NCBI GenBank assembly: GCA_977006965.1
Contig: OZ345355.1
Span: forward strand, 2,914,001 to 2,978,000
DNA length: 64,000 nt
Reading direction: 5' to 3'
Origin: Phymatolithon calcareum
Lineage: Eukaryota; Rhodophyta; Florideophyceae; Hapalidiales
Position numbers and translations under genes: made by a program. Below, one piece after another: positions 30,448 through 43,412 of this stretch. Under the pieces are notes generated by a model. That model saw only the letters and a program-made list of their open reading frames with translations. It did no database searches and was not told the DNA's origin. Position 1 is the first letter of the stretch; the number at the start of each line of letters is the position of its first letter.

Positions 30448-32604
30448 AGTTGTGTAGAATTGAGTTTGACGAGCAGGTAGATCATTTGATGAAGCAAATG
30501 ATGTATTTCTGAAAGAGAATTTGACTATTCGAGAAAAAAGAAGCCGGAGCTTTTATTTATAAGTTACCAACGCATCCGCAGACGCTTATTCGGAGAAGAA
30601 GAAAAGTAGAATTTATTTTAAGAGTTACCAGCTCATCTGCTGACGTTTGGGACCACTTTTCGGGTACCAAGCAAGCTTGGATCGATTCTGTCCGGTGAAC
30701 AGTTTCTTATGGTTTGAGTTCCGCGGTTCCATTGAGGGAATCGAGACTTACTCCTTTCTGAGAAGATGAGCCATTTTCCTGGCGAAAATCTTGATGAGGG
30801 CAAACTCAAGCTGAGTGCACTTTACATGGCTTCTATATCGTAGCAGAGGCCACAGAAAAGTGTTGAAGTTCAGTTGAACGGACAAGATGACCAGGGCGTC
30901 GAACACTGGGAGAAGCTGTAGAAGAGCATGATCAAGTTATTCTTCAAAGAGGGCTAACCCAGGACAGATTTCACGGTGATCCAAAAGAAACATTCAAATA
31001 CTTTTCCTTGAGCGCTGAGGGTGACTTCACCAATCACTAAACTCTATCTGTATCTCAGTTAGGGCTTTTCGTAGGTCTCCAGAGTTCGTATTCGATTTTC
31101 CCCCGGAACGAAAAAAACTCGCTTGTTGAGATCTTGCTTTCTATTGGGCGAGTTGCACATACGTTGGCGACTGACGAAACTGCTTTCTTTCAGAGTGAAG
31201 TAGTGCAGTTACCGTCAAATGCTAGTATGTGCACCGCAATGAGAGAACCGAACTGAACAAGTGGAGGCCAAATGGCACGTAGGATTGGCCTACCACCGTG
31301 TTTTGAATGATCTTCCGTATTTCGTATGAACTGTAATCATGCCGATAATCCTTGCAAATACTCGCTGCTCATACTTCTTCCGTGTTAAAGCCCTTAGATG
31401 TCCTTGATAGTCTTGCACAATAATGCTGGAGATCTAAACTAATTGTTGAAAAGTAGCTTACGTATTGATTTCCAGACACAGATCGTGGAACCACCACGTT
31501 TACTCCGGGTGGGATCGAATCGTATCTCGAACGGCATTCAGAGAAGAAGGAACGCTTTCTTAATTACCTAGCAGATATAACGCCCTGCTGAAATCTACGT
31601 AGAAGATAATTCAGCAATAAATTACTGCCTTGCGAGTCTCATCGGGGAGATAGCCGTTTACATGCATACATATATACATTTTCGGACTCTGAATTCTTCT
31701 CGAAGATGAGCACCATCGCCTTTTTCGTTCCCCGATCACTGCAGACCTTCGCGATTTGGATTCTCCATTGAAGTTTCCAAATTCAGAAAATCTTGTAATC
31801 AGAGCACTCCAGTATATAATCTCTACAGCGACGTTCCGAAGAACAGCAAAAATCTTGATCCTCGTATCCAGCGGTTTGCATGCAACAGAACATGATTTAC
31901 AAAGAAGAATGTAGGACCGTGCGAATCTTAAAACCCACACATTAGAGCCAGTAGCAATAAAATGAAGTGCCCTCGGAGCGCACTTGACAAAAGGTGCCAC
32001 CAATGAGGAAAACCGTGGTGAAATATCAATTGCGCCCCGAAATCAACTAAACGGCTGTAATGTCAGTGCTCTGAACAATACGAAGAACAAAGCAATATCA
32101 TGTGAAAAGAGCACCAAAAATTCCGTCACCGGTATTTGCACGTGATACCGCTGATCTCCTCATTCCTCCGGCGTCTCCGTCCATTCATTTTCGTTGACCA
32201 GTAGCTAAAGCAGAACGGGAATTTGTCAAAGGAGGAACCCAGCTATTAAAAGGCATCTGATGCGACAAGTATTCATCAAGCATTTGGAGGTGCATGCTCC
32301 CAACAAGGTGTTCGCAACTAAGAAGATGTCGGAATTTTCCTGCCGGGCCGCAAATTTAAGAACAGAAGTTGCGGCAAATTCATTTACTAAAACAAATACA
32401 GCTTGATCTCGGGGCTTCTCTACAGCAATCTATCAATGGTGCGCAAAAGAACAATGAATAGAAAGTCTTTTAAATTCGCTACTCTTGCGGTCTGGATGAC
32501 CTCACGAACGGTTGAATTTACAAATGTATACCACCGCAGGAATCGTATATCTGCTTGGGCCCGAATTTTCACTATAAATAATCCTTCCGCCTTCACCTGC
32601 GACA
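30448..32604. other. Array spacer, unit 2
   Basis: It matches 1797-4597 without the two retroposon inserts. No gene is recognised. Frames such as minus 31611-32003 are not preserved in unit 1. Confidence 0.5.
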
Positions 32605-33249
32605 ATGTTGAACCAGCACCCAAGCCACCAACGGCTTCTCCCAAAGATGGAACTTGACAAGGCCGCAGTTCATGTTCATTCTGCTGCGAACGCGCTGCTC
32701 AAGGAAGGCATTGCGTCAAGCTCGCTACTCAAAGTGACTAGACTGGCTTTCAATGCAACCGCCGTGATTGCAGCGGCAGAATCCAGCATCCAGAAGCTGC
32801 GAATGGAGGCAATGGCGTTGGAATTTCTTACCCTAGCATGGAGAGATGCGGCGAAGCGACTGCAAGACACATACTACAACACCAGAGAGCTGCGAGACGA
32901 GTGGAAGACCGGAATGGATGAGGAGCCGATTCGAAAGGGTTATGACGATTCTCTGGAGTGTCTCAGTTTATCCAATTCTGCCAGAGAAAGTGTGCGAAAT
33001 CAGATGCGGGCAACAAAGGCAGCTATGAGGGAAGTTTCGGCTTCTGTTCTTGTTACAGAGGCAGCTGTTACCCGGGAAGTAGATGCGGCCAATAGTAGGA
33101 TTCAAGCGCTTACTCTTCAGCTGGAGCCAAAGAATGTTGACAAATTCGGGGCTCGTGACGAAGAGTGGGATGGTTATGTACACGGAAAGAAGCCTGATCG
33201 TATTTTGCTACCGCGCGCAAGCTCTGCGGTGGACGACGAGGATCTATAG
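32605..33249 (+). CDS. Helical array protein of unknown function, unit 2 copy (214 aa)
   Basis: Same length and start as 4598-5242. Changes include Q23H, A35G, C39S, L74F, E87Q, A95E and Y118C. Reading frame, start and stop are unbroken. Predicted all-helical and soluble, with acidic end VDDEDL. It precedes the long membrane gene by 2.1 kb in this unit. No domain is recognised. Confidence 0.6.
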   Translation: MLNQHPSHQRLLPKMELDKAAVHVHSAANALLKEGIASSSLLKVTRLAFNATAVIAAAESSIQKLRMEAMALEFLTLAWRDAAKRLQDTYYNTRELRDEWKTGMDEEPIRKGYDDSLECLSLSNSARESVRNQMRATKAAMREVSASVLVTEAAVTREVDAANSRIQALTLQLEPKNVDKFGARDEEWDGYVHGKKPDRILLPRASSAVDDEDL

Positions 33250-35395
33250 ATGGAGGAAACACGCAGACCACATTGTAAGGTCGGATCACTATCGTGTTAG
33301 AGTAGTGAGGTGTCTGGTTTTCAGCACAAACTGCGATCTTCAATTATAAAAGATTTTTGTGTGCTTCTTGTGTCCATTTCTTGTGGTAGCAGAACAATTC
33401 TGGAACTGTACGGTGACGAGTACGAAAAGCGAGCACGGTGCTCAATATGCTTTCATTGTTTACCACGTACGGCAAGTTTTTTTGTGTTCAATTGAAGTTT
33501 ATTTAAAAGCCTCACAGTCATTCGAATATGGGGGCAAGGCAGGTGTGTCAAGTGCTAAGCTTTGCCAATTTCATCCAAGACAGAGTCTTAAAGCGTATCA
33601 TTGACTCTATTTGAAATTGGCTTGGTACATAAGCCCGACTTGGGCGAGCCGATCATTCCGTTTGGACTGTGAATCATATAAAGCTTACATATTCTGCGTC
33701 TTTTGCTAACAGGAGTACCCTTCGATACGCTTGGAGGTGATTCCTTCTTCCATTCTCTAGTTTGGTTGGGGAATCTGGTACCGGGAAGTTTCCAAGGATA
33801 GAGAGCATAAGAAGTATAAGTAATGCTTCAAAAAGTGTTCAGAGTTGTGATCATCTCCGCCTGACACGACCGATTTTAGCGTATCCATGGTATCCAGTCT
33901 CCTAGAATCCTGCTAATCTTGAAAGCTGTGCAACGAAGGAAGTAATACGACTCATCAAGTGCTCAGTCCCATCGAACATATCCTGGTGGTCAATCGCCGA
34001 CGAGGCCCAAGACAGATTCTAGATCCTAATTGACATAACTTTGAGGAATTTTGTCCTTTTTTGACGTTTTGTCCGGATCACAAATGATAGTTTTGGTGTA
34101 TTGATATGTGTCCTGAGGTCAGTAGAGTTCCGAATGCCTACCGTTTTTATATAGAATGGAATAAACTTGGACCTTCGAAGCGCTGCTAGCCCCATTAGGG
34201 GAAAAGGCAAATGAATGAAAAAATGCTTCGCTGAATTAACAATGGACGTGGGAGAAGCTCGGTGTCACATGGCATCCACTGGAGTACAGTAAAACGCGAT
34301 CAATCGATTAATGAATGCCATTTCAGGAACTAAGGATGTCAGCACTGAAGTCGCACAAGATGTTAAAGTACCGCACTCTGCGATACTGTTTTCTAACAAA
34401 AAAAGTGCCGTAATCGAACTGTAAGTACACTTAAAAATTTCACAAAATTTTGATAACGGCGTCAACTCCACAGCACTCTTTTCTCCAGTAAAAAACCAGC
34501 TAGAAAAGGAAAACAAGCTAATGCTAAAGAACCAATTAACATTCTTTTTAAAGAGAGTGTATTTGTTCATTTTTATTGAGGTGCCCGGTGCTCCCTTGAA
34601 GGAGTAAGTTGGCAACCTTCCAGTTCACCTCTTGCATTGAAGACACAACGCGCGCCAGCTGTCACGTCTGTCCGGGCAGAAATATCCCCTTGCTTATCTG
34701 CAGACGTGCCGACCGATTGCTATTCGCCAGAAGACATCGTGTGCTGCGGAACGTGTAGGGATGCTAAGCTGCTTTGTCCACACAATCTGTGTTTGGCTTC
34801 TGCTCCACGTCGGGTGCATTTATTGGCACGCAATGCTGCGCTAATTCTGAGGCCATTGTTGTCATGTTGTAAGGACGGACATTTATTAACGGTATGCTGT
34901 TGCCAGCAGCATGGAACGTAGAGTGGACGAATGCGTCGAAAACAGGTTTCCGTTTTCTTCTCCAAGATGAAGAGGAATGGCGCACTCAATCTTGAGTATG
35001 ATACGATTCCATGGGGACAAATCTGCCAACATCTCCAACACCCCTGATCGTCTGCCCACAGCAGTATTTGCCGAGGTTGCAAGCGATATTCTCTACGCTT
35101 GGAGTATTCAGAAGCGCAGCATGTACTACACTGCAAAGGTGGGAGGGCTTTGGCTGTTGTTGATCCACAGGTTGCAATTCATTTGTGAATTTTTTAAAAT
35201 AAAATGTTACTCGATGATTCGTTTTCACGGACAGTAGCATTGTTACCATAATTGTTTTTCGTCGAGAGAAGTAATTCGTGGTCTAACGTATCGCGGCTCA
35301 ACATTGCATGCAAACTCGGTCTATGTCGCTGAACTCGTCTATATTTATACACGTGGGTCACCCAGTTTCTAACAACCCATGCCGGCAACTTCGAA
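33250..35395. other. Array spacer and upstream region of the unit 2 long membrane gene
   Basis: It matches 5243-6519 and 7865-8957, lacking the LINE fragment, the unit 1-specific block, the MITE and the right arm of the hairpin. An A/T run near 33480 and AAAGCCTCACAGTCATTCG mark an old LINE 3' relic. No gene. Confidence 0.5.
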
Positions 35396-37024
35396 ATGGC
35401 CTTCTTGACGCCCCTTCCCGTATTCGAGTTTAATGGCATGATATTCATTGCGATTAACGTGATCTGGGTGTTCTTCGCCGAAGTCTTCGTGCGCATGGGC
35501 TCCGAAATGTATTTAACTCGTCAACTTCTGCTGGGCAGAGTATTGAGAATACAGGAGATGCCGTTGGGCCCGTTTTCATTTCATGCTTTCACGGACGGCA
35601 CGAGGCGGATGGGGATCCAGATCTTGTTGCTCTTCATGCTATTCTTCGCTGCATCGCTTACCCTTGAGTTTGGCTTCGATGCGGATACATACTTCAAGTA
35701 TACCGTCAAGGCCACCAGCGTACTCGCTCTCAATCAGGCTAGTGGAACATTCAACGCGTTGCGGGACCGCGGATTTCTTCTGGAGAACACAGGATATTAT
35801 ATCGCGAATATGAGCAGCTGTCTCGATCCAATGGAAGGTCATTTAGAACAGTACGAGTCAAACTCGTCGTCGTTGCCGCTCACTAGGAGATACAGCGGTG
35901 ACTTCAATATTTACTTTCCCGTGACGAGTCAAAGGACTGGGCAGCCGTACTGCAGTAATCGTGGTGCGAAAGTCAAGGGCGCCGTTGTGATGTTCGTGGG
36001 CATCAGCGCGGACAAGGGCCGCGGGCTGAACGTGAAGCGCGAGGAGAACATCAATCCCCATTTCGTCAACCTGGAAAGGGACATTTTACAAACTCTTATC
36101 GCGCGTTGCTCCAAGCCCGCATCTACTTCGACCTTTGTCGATGCTTCGCTCACCCCGCGAAACATCACCGTCGCTCCAGGGATCGTGTGTAAAATGGGTC
36201 AAACGCAGCGCCAATTGTGCTTGAATTAAACGCAGCGCCAATTGTGCTTCATTGAACTGCAACAGCCTTACAAGTTCGGAAAAGATGATTTCACACACGC
36301 ACTTGTGCAGCGAAATTCGAAGGACCCGAAAAAATGGTTTGCTCACGCGCATGTTCGGCAACCCGATTCCGTACAGCAATTCGTTGACTACGGGTTGTAC
36401 AAAACGTTCGGATCACACATTCCATACCTTGTGGAACATATGCCGATGGTGCTCTTCTACCTTGATGACGAAGGGTTGTCGTTAGGACCTTCGTTTTCCG
36501 TGTTGCATTCTGTGGGACACTTGCTCGGTGCCGGTCCGGGGTGCGGATTAAGCGTTCGACGGAAATTTGGATTGGCAGGTGAGGACAACAAAGTTCGGAA
36601 GGGCAAAACAACTGGGGCCACTATAAGCTTTGCAGGGTGCGCTGCGATGGGGGCACATGGTTTGCTGTTACTCATCGTAATTGCCAGGTTCTTGTTCGAG
36701 TTGGGGGCCCAGTTTGTGATTAGGCGGCAGCGCAAAGATGATCCTACCGCCGCTGAAGTGAAAGACTTGCCTTATCGGGCAGTGAAGGTGTCACGGCGAT
36801 GGTTGGAGCATCTGGTTGGAAGGTCAGAAAGGTCGTTTCATGTTGCCGGGGACGACGAAGTTCGACTTTTCGTTGCCGTCGTGGGGGATGATATCGCCAA
36901 AGTTGAGCTTCTCGTCGAGGCGGATGCGGAAGAACTGATGCGTGCTCGGGGGCAATATGCGTACACCAGCTTGTTGACTTTGTTTGGCGGTTTGTATACT
37001 TTGAACAATCGTCGAGGCTTGTAA
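35396..37024 (+). pseudogene. Long array membrane protein, unit 2 copy with one in-frame stop
   Basis: One frame runs the full length of the unit 1 gene (533 residues) apart from 9 extra codons. A 27-bp imperfect tandem duplication of AAACGCAGCGCCAATTGTGC at about 36210-36250 introduces TAA at 36227-36229. Both halves are otherwise open and over 90% like unit 1, including TM1, TM2, TM3 and the conserved C-tail (AVVGDDIAKVELLVEADAEE). Unless the stop is read through, the product ends after about 277 residues, before TM3, which would resemble the short form. The lack of further decay implies that the duplication is recent. Confidence 0.8.
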
Positions 37025-37497
37025 ATGATCGTCGAAAACTTTCTGCTTCTTGGTTGCTGCCACTGAAGTTGTGGGGGAAGGCGCAGATCAGCATCTGAAT
37101 AATTAATGCTGTAATATTCACGAGTCTGAAGAACCACCCGTCTTTCTTTTGTTTGCCGCGATTGGTGCGCCTTCCCTCATGTTTACTGACAGATTGGTGA
37201 ACTCAATGTTGTGCATGTGTATACGCGTGAAGCGGACGCTATCCGGAAAAAAGTACCGGTGCAAAATATATCCGGAATGAAAAATATTGCTCATCCTGTC
37301 GAAACAAGCCCCGTAAAGGCTACTTCTATGGGAGTCCGACATTCCTGGATGATCTTGCAGAGGTTCTCGATATCGTGTTACGCCATGTCAGAGCCTAACA
37401 GAGCTGTCTCAAGTGGCAGAATCATGTTCCCGAATGTCCATGTCTCGAGTTGTGTAGAATGTGTTTCAGACTATTCTTAAAACCTGAAGCCAACTCG
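37025..37497. other. 3' flank of the unit 2 long membrane gene
   Basis: It matches 10560-10987. Unit 1 has about 56 bp here (10787-10842) that unit 2 lacks, and unit 2 has about 85 bp (37358-37440) that unit 1 lacks. No gene. Confidence 0.5.
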
Positions 37498-37510
37498 CTC
37501 TGCAGTAGCG

Positions 37511-38089
37511 TTTTTTTTGAATTTGGAATTTTTAAACGCCCTCAGTAACACTCATGAGACTGCAAGGGAGATGCGTTTAAGCAGCTACGTTGTAGCTTCG
37601 ATCATATATTCAAATGCTTGTAACCCGGGTTAACGTCGTAGCCCTAGCTGCAAAAACCCTCTCCCGTAAAAGGGCGGAGAGAAAAGCTTGGGGTCTACTG
37701 ATCAGATTTCCTCAATTGGCGCCTTGTCTATTCCATGTCGTCGTAAAAGACGATAGTGAAGAAGAGTAGCTTGTCTAGAGCTTTTTCAGTGATATCAATC
37801 TCCTCCTTGGGCAGTTGATATCTTCCGAGGTATTCTTCCAGGTTGCTCATGAGGATTGGTACAGTATCACCGAACTTGTCTGTGAGAAGTGATGTGCTCA
37901 TTGGGGGAAACCGCCCGAATGCCCACTTTACCGCTAATTGGCGGTGCCGTGTTTTCGGGAGTCTGATAATCGCCGGGGTGGACCCGGGCAGATCGTAGGG
38001 AATTTTTCTCTTTCTGTTGGACTCCGAGACGTCTCCTTCGTCTTTGAAGAGCAAGGTCCTCGACTATTTTGCTGAAACTTCCTGTAGAC
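37511..38089 (-). mobile_element. 5'-truncated LINE fragment, 13-bp target duplication
   Basis: It is flanked by CTCTGCAGTAGCG at 37498-37510 and CTCTGCAGTAACG at 38090-38102; unit 1 reads through at about 10990. A T run at 37511 is the poly(A) tail of a minus-strand copy. The minus frame 37728-38054 includes NRKRKIPYD and HRQLAVKWAFGRFP, the C-terminal peptides of the LINE at 48241. Confidence 0.9.
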
Positions 38090-38851
38090 CTCTGCAGTAA
38101 CGTGTCGCAGCCAGACTGTGTGAAAAGTCGGAAGTATGGAGCGGTGCTAAAGCAAAAGGAAGAGAAAGTTGTCAGAAACCGATACAGAATCTCCTTCATT
38201 GTGGCAAAAGATGAACTGTTGTCGGAGACGAGAGCAAGACGAGAAGAAGGATTTTAACGGAATTCCAAAGTGATCTCCAATTAGCTGTAGGCTTGTCAAT
38301 GTTGTGCTGGGCACCCGTGCAGAGAAAACGTGCGGCGTTTTTGACTGAAAAGGACGAGATACAAGAAACAATCCGGTAGTGGATTAAGACGTTTGATCCT
38401 TACAAACCAAGAGCCCTTACCTTCCACAGCGCATTTGGACTGAGACGAGGGCACTGCAGTACCCTGCGTGCGCAACGTTTCGCCGGAAAATTCCGGCAGA
38501 TCCACGCCTGGCTGCAGAAGTCCGAAGGATCGGCACCCGGTGCATCAGAACCGCGAGCCCTTCTGACCCTACGGGTCGGATTGGCACTGCAACGACAGGA
38601 GCTTTGTTAGATAAGATATGGAGGACATAATGCTGTGGAACGTTAGGGCCACTTTGTTGGCCTCGTTGCTGAAAGTCTTTTTTCACCTGTGCGTTAGCCG
38701 CTACTCCACATTGGGAGTCCGTTCATTACCTTGGAGGGCTGCTCATTTCGAGAATCTTGGCTTTCATGTGCCCTTTACTGTGCAGTCCATTCTATTAGTC
38801 CTATTCAACTGATGGAAAACGACGGGAAGCTTGCAGTACGCACCGGAGAGT

Positions 38852-40127
38852 TGACGAACAATCAGCTACAAGCACGTAGATGGTCGAAAATAAATGGGCG
38901 AAAATTAAACTTTTTTCACTTTTGCCCGTAGTCAATTAAAAACTCGTAACAAACTTTACCGTAAGCCCCACGGTGGCCTCCCGGTCACACCGTAGGCAAG
39001 CAACGGCCCGTCTGCTTGACCGATTAAGGTTACAGAAACGAAAACAAGTTTTCTCGTACGCGGTTGTTCTCTGCCCTTTTCTCCTGGTAGCCTTGCACTA
39101 TTCTTACATATTAATGCATCCAATTTCACCGTATTTGTTCTAACTCTACTCTATCATAGTTGAGAACCTTTGTATCAAATACAACTCGATAAGAGGATTT
39201 TCACCGTCCCGACCCCAATGTCACATTCGGGTATCATATCATTCGATTTTGATCTCTTGCTATAACGACTTTTTACTATGATATTGTTATGAAATTGTGT
39301 TGGAACTTTAAAATATTGGAATGGAATTTTTACTTTACTTTTTAGTTTTCGTTTTGTTTCTTGGTCAAGAGGTACTAGAGTTTGTGTCCTTTAGACACTC
39401 TTTGACCTTACTCGGAGTGGTTTGCTCCGCTTAGTCTTGCCTTCTCTAGCAAAGTGCGACGTCGGTTCGTCTTATATAGACGATGGTCGCATCTTCTATT
39501 CTATATTAAACCTACTTTTTACATATAAAAAGCCTGATTTAAGTTCGACTTTCTATTTCATTTTTGAAATTTAATTTTGACAAATAAGACTACGATATAC
39601 AGAAACTTTGCAATGGCACTTGTAACACTCGTCTATTTGCATATATGGCATTTTGCACTACAGGTGTAACATTTAGTGTAATGTGCAACGTAGAAATCGT
39701 AATTACAGTACAAGTGTAACCATTGTAACAGTGAAATCGTTACATTTGTCCAGTGTATAGATGTTAACTTGTACTGTGTATGATTTCCCGATGTGCCCAC
39801 AGTGGTACATGAATTTTGACCATTCGTTATTGCTCATGATCTGCGTCAACAACGAAGGACAATCATCTGAACGTTGGGACTGTGCATGAGACGTTCCATC
39901 TTCGTTCCAGTCATATGATATAATAGCCATTCGATGTTGACGGCATTTTGAATATTACGCTGCATTATACGAAAGCGATTGCGGTCCACATACGCATGCC
40001 TAGAATCGTGCATTGTAGTCTCCAAACGCCGACATTTTCAAACGTCCTTGGCTCCGAAGCCTTTACGTTCGATGCTCGCTATTACCCACAAACCACTCAT
40101 CGTTATTAGCCTCTTCTTCTCATCTGA
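38852..40127 (-). repeat. Copia LTR (3'), long form, unit 2
   Basis: It begins TGACGAACAATC, contains CGAAAATAAATGGGCG and the same 800-bp A+T-rich block as 11762-13027, and ends at TTCTCATCTGA. Ends are estimated from homology limits. Confidence 0.6.
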
Positions 40128-40280
40128 ATTTCATTCTTCCTTTCGGCTTCCGAACATGCACTCAACTCCCACTTGCACGTGTTTGCGAGTTTGAACGAGC
40201 TTCACCTGATCATGGATGAGCCTGGCTCTTCCTCTTCCTCTACCTTCGTCCCGGTTCATGCGAACGATCCGGACCGTCAA

Positions 40281-40693
40281 TGTGGCGTCCAACACCACTA
40301 TCATACCCTCCATTTCCTATAAGGCTAGTTCCCGTCAAATTGTCATTACGGCTTGCATTTACAGCAAGCCCTTACATATAGAATTACAGTCATTACAGTA
40401 CCGTAGGTTTCGATGCGTACTTACACAATGAAGGATCAACAAGGGCAAACTATAGAACCGCTGCTTACAGCTTCTTTACACTTCTTATATGTGCTTACAC
40501 TGTACGCGGCGGGCTAAGAAGACGCTTCGCGGCTTTCAGATTCTTCCATTGATCCATTTTTCATACTGCCAAGTCATTCTTGATCCAATTCTTTTTCTAT
40601 TAAGGTCCCCGCTTCGCGGCGCCCTCGGCGTTTTTTCCAGGGAACAACCCGACCACAGCCAGTGTGACAACTTGTACGTTTAAAAACCACACA
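40281..40693 (+). mobile_element. Solo LTR, family B, 5-bp target duplication
   Basis: The 413-bp sequence starts TGTGGCGTCC and ends CCACACA, flanked by GTCAA at 40276-40280 and 40694-40698. Unit 1 has an uninterrupted site (CCGTTAACAG, about 13175). It contains repeated TTACAG hexamers and GC-rich TTCGCGG hairpins. No internal retroelement sequence is attached, so it is a recombination-derived solo LTR. Confidence 0.85.
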
Positions 40694-41131
40694 GTCAACG
40701 ATTGATCGCTTCCTCGGCTCGTGCGCCTGCGTCTAATGCTAGACGTGGCCGTCGTGAAAAACTCCGGGCTGGTCGTAAGAATGTTCCCTAAGGCCATATT
40801 CCGTCCACGTATGCACCGGTGCCGACGAAGTGAGCCTAAATTACATTGAGTGCGCATGCGCGAGCAATATACGTGCGAGAACATGCCGTTTCGCCCGCGC
40901 TCCGACGGCGTTACTACGCGACAAGGCCTGCGAATGTCAGTAGCTATAAAGTTATCGAGCGTGTATATGATATCCCGGGATTTCCTTTGCGAGCTAAATG
41001 CGTTTTCACTTTATCGATTCCCCAACGCTCCATGCAATCCCCTCTGTATCGACGATGCAGCGTTTACTGCGTTAAAGAACAGCCAAAATATTCCTTTATT
41101 TTGGAAATCATCCACTAAAACATCCGTGCGG

Positions 41132-41835
41132 TTAGCAATTGCGTTCCGGTATTTCTCCGTGGGCGATCCATTCCTCGACGAGATCTTGGAGTGTCGCAGT
41201 AGCGAGCATGCGGTCTAGCGCAATAACCTTTTTGTCCTTGGTTAATGCGTCCGCTATTTTGAGTTCACTTCGAATCCATCTGAGGCTCTCCAGTTCTGCA
41301 TTGCGATACGCCTCGCGAATTCCGGAGATATCGATGAGAAGAAAGTTCTCCATAATCGAATGTTGCTTCAAAATGGACTCAAACGGCGTGCGGGAGTCGG
41401 TGAAGGCGCGAAGCGTGAGCTTTCTCGATAACGTCTGAAAATCTGGATCCTGTATGTAGCATTACTAATATATAAATTATAGCGCGATCATATAAAATGA
41501 ATTAAATTTTCCATAATATAAAAATGTTTGAATCCGACATGTATTTAATATTATCATTGCTTCATATAGGCTCCCGATTTACTGATGAACAGTACATCGA
41601 AGTTGTGTACTGAGGCGAAAATTGTATCGTACCCATGCGCAGCGGCATATAGTTCGGCAGCTAACACTGACCGTGAAACCCTTTTCGTACTTCACCAACA
41701 ACCAGGCCAGGATGGAACATGCGACTTTTGCGCCGACAAGTGCGGTTACGTGGCCAAGTTGCGAAGTGACGTCCCGGTTTGTGGTGAAGGAAGCGTCAGC
41801 GAAGACATGAACGTCAGGTCCACATTTCCAACAAC
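41132..41835 (-). pseudogene. Copia RNase H relic
   Basis: DVHVFADASFTTNRDVTSQL (about 41740-41805) is the start of Copia RNase H, with its first catalytic Asp. LIDISGIREAYRNAELESLR and IRSELKIADALTK close it (41132-41340). A shift and stops separate the parts. It is split from upstream pol sequence by the LTR at 41836-42258. Confidence 0.8.
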
Positions 41836-42258
41836 TGTGGCGTCCAGCGCCACTATCATACTCTCCATTTCCTATAAAACTAGCTTCCTTCAAATTGTCA
41901 TTACAGCTTGCATTTACAGCTTGCCGTTACAGATAGCATTACAGTCATTACAATACCGTAGGTTTCGATGCGTACTTACACCATGAAGGATCACCAAGGC
42001 CAAACCCTAGAACAGCTGCTTTAAACTGCTTACAAGTGATTACACTGTAAGCATTACAGTGGCGGCATCTGAGGCGGGCTACGGAAGCCGTAGAGCGGCT
42101 TCCAGATTCTTCGCTTGATCCATTTTCCATTCTGCCAAATCATCCTTTTATCCAATTCTTTTTCTATAAAGGTCGCCGGTTCGCGGCGCCCTCGGTGTGT
42201 TTCCTTAGAACAACCCGACCACAGCCAGTGTACCAACTTGTGCATTTCAAACCCCACA
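41836..42258 (+). mobile_element. LTR family B inserted in Copia pol
   Basis: It starts TGTGGCGTCCAG and ends AACCCCACA, about 423 bp, matching 40281-40693 and 52312-52752. Pol sequence flanks it on both sides (EKYEFVNVG upstream on the minus strand, CGPDVHVFADAS downstream). A clean target duplication is not seen (ACAAC against TTAAC), so the ends may have changed. Confidence 0.75.
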
Positions 42259-42743
42259 TTAACAAACTCGTATTTTTCCGCTTTCATTTTCTCAAACGTC
42301 TCGTCCATCCGCTCATTGGGAAATTTGCGGGAACTGTTATGATAATTGTTTTTTCTAGAATTTCAGAAGAAGTTTTGAAGCTCCATGATTTCGGAAGTGA
42401 ACCAGAATGAACGAAGAGTGATTTTATACTTGTTGCATCAGACTTGAGAAGAGGAACAAAATGGTACCAGATTCGCGCTGCGGAAGGGTGCGGGACATGT
42501 TTTTTCTTTATTTTTTCCAAGCGTGCCTTAACCCATGTCTATACAGACACGCGAACAGGACGATCAATCCTCAATTTGTGATTGCGTCTCCTATTCAGTG
42601 CATTACTCTGTAAGCATATGCCGTACTGCACCAACAGCCAAAGAGGCAAGTACATGTACGAGTGGGACATGTGAAGATATTTTGCAGGGGTTTCATTGAA
42701 ATGTAATAGCTATGATATTACATGTCCGAGGATCGCCCAGAAA

Positions 42744-43412
42744 TCATGGTGCTCTGGAATGTGGTCCACATATGGATGTTGATGCACCATAATGAGCTTC
42801 CCCCTTACCGATTTGATGTTGACAGATGACCTTCGGCGAGCCTCCATCCTGTAGAATCTGGCATTCATACGTTTTCAACCTCTTCGAACCCATCTCCTCT
42901 TCCCGTAGATATATTTGACTGCCCATACCAACCGAATCGTCGACTTGTAGGCATACAAAACCATCCAATTTCCTTTCCGAGTCGTCGCGGATGGTCAAGC
43001 ATGGATCAGTCTCCATGCTTTCCATGTGGAGGATGTCTTTATGGTGTCCAACGTAAGTTTCAAACTATAATAATCCACTCTCTGGTAAACCATTGAGAGG
43101 GAGCTTGACAAGCCATAAAACATCCGCATGAATACCAATCTCACGCAGCAGAGTTACGTAGACGTGACGAAAACGTTTTAAGTCCGTGGAAATGTAAGAT
43201 TGACTTATGTCACGAAGGTTAATCTGTAATTCAATTCCAGCTGCTACGGCCAGGATCACGCGAGCAGATGCGCAAGTAACGGTCGGGGAATAGGTGAACA
43301 ACATGTTCTTGTCCTTATCCCTGCGACCGATGGCTTGCACAACCAGTACAGCTTTCTGGCGTTCCTCAGGCCTCCCAGTATCCTTAATGGCGAGCACAAG
43401 CTTTGATTTCAT
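42744..43412 (-). pseudogene. Copia reverse transcriptase relic
   Basis: SPTVTCASARVILAVAAGIE and LRDISQSYISTDL (about 43160-43300) are the N-terminal RT motifs in which the first catalytic Asp (normally D in DV..A.L) is displaced. GFVCLQVDDSVGMGS (about 42920-42970) carries the second, xxDD. Stops and a frameshift lie between them. In an active element it would copy element RNA into DNA. Confidence 0.8.

Larger units (their letters stand above)
1797..30596 (+). repeat. Tandem unit 1 (28.8 kb)
   Basis: Sequence starting at 1797 recurs in the same orientation at about 30597 and 60871, recognisable from GAAAAGTAGA, CATCTGCTGACG and TTGGGACCACTTTT. The order of parts is conserved with unit 2: spacer, helical ORF, long membrane gene, Copia element, flank, hairpin, short membrane gene. 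Insertions confined to this unit are at 2542-3025, 3053-3260, about 6520-7015, 8401-8674, 15833-26316, 26410-26509 and 26664-27635. Removing them leaves about 17 kb. Confidence 0.85.

Noticed and set aside
41836-42258. Possible full family B element with LTRs at 40281 and 41836
   Set aside because: The 1.1 kb between the two LTRs is Copia sequence matching unit 1, and the LTR at 40281 has its own complete GTCAA duplication, so these are separate insertions.
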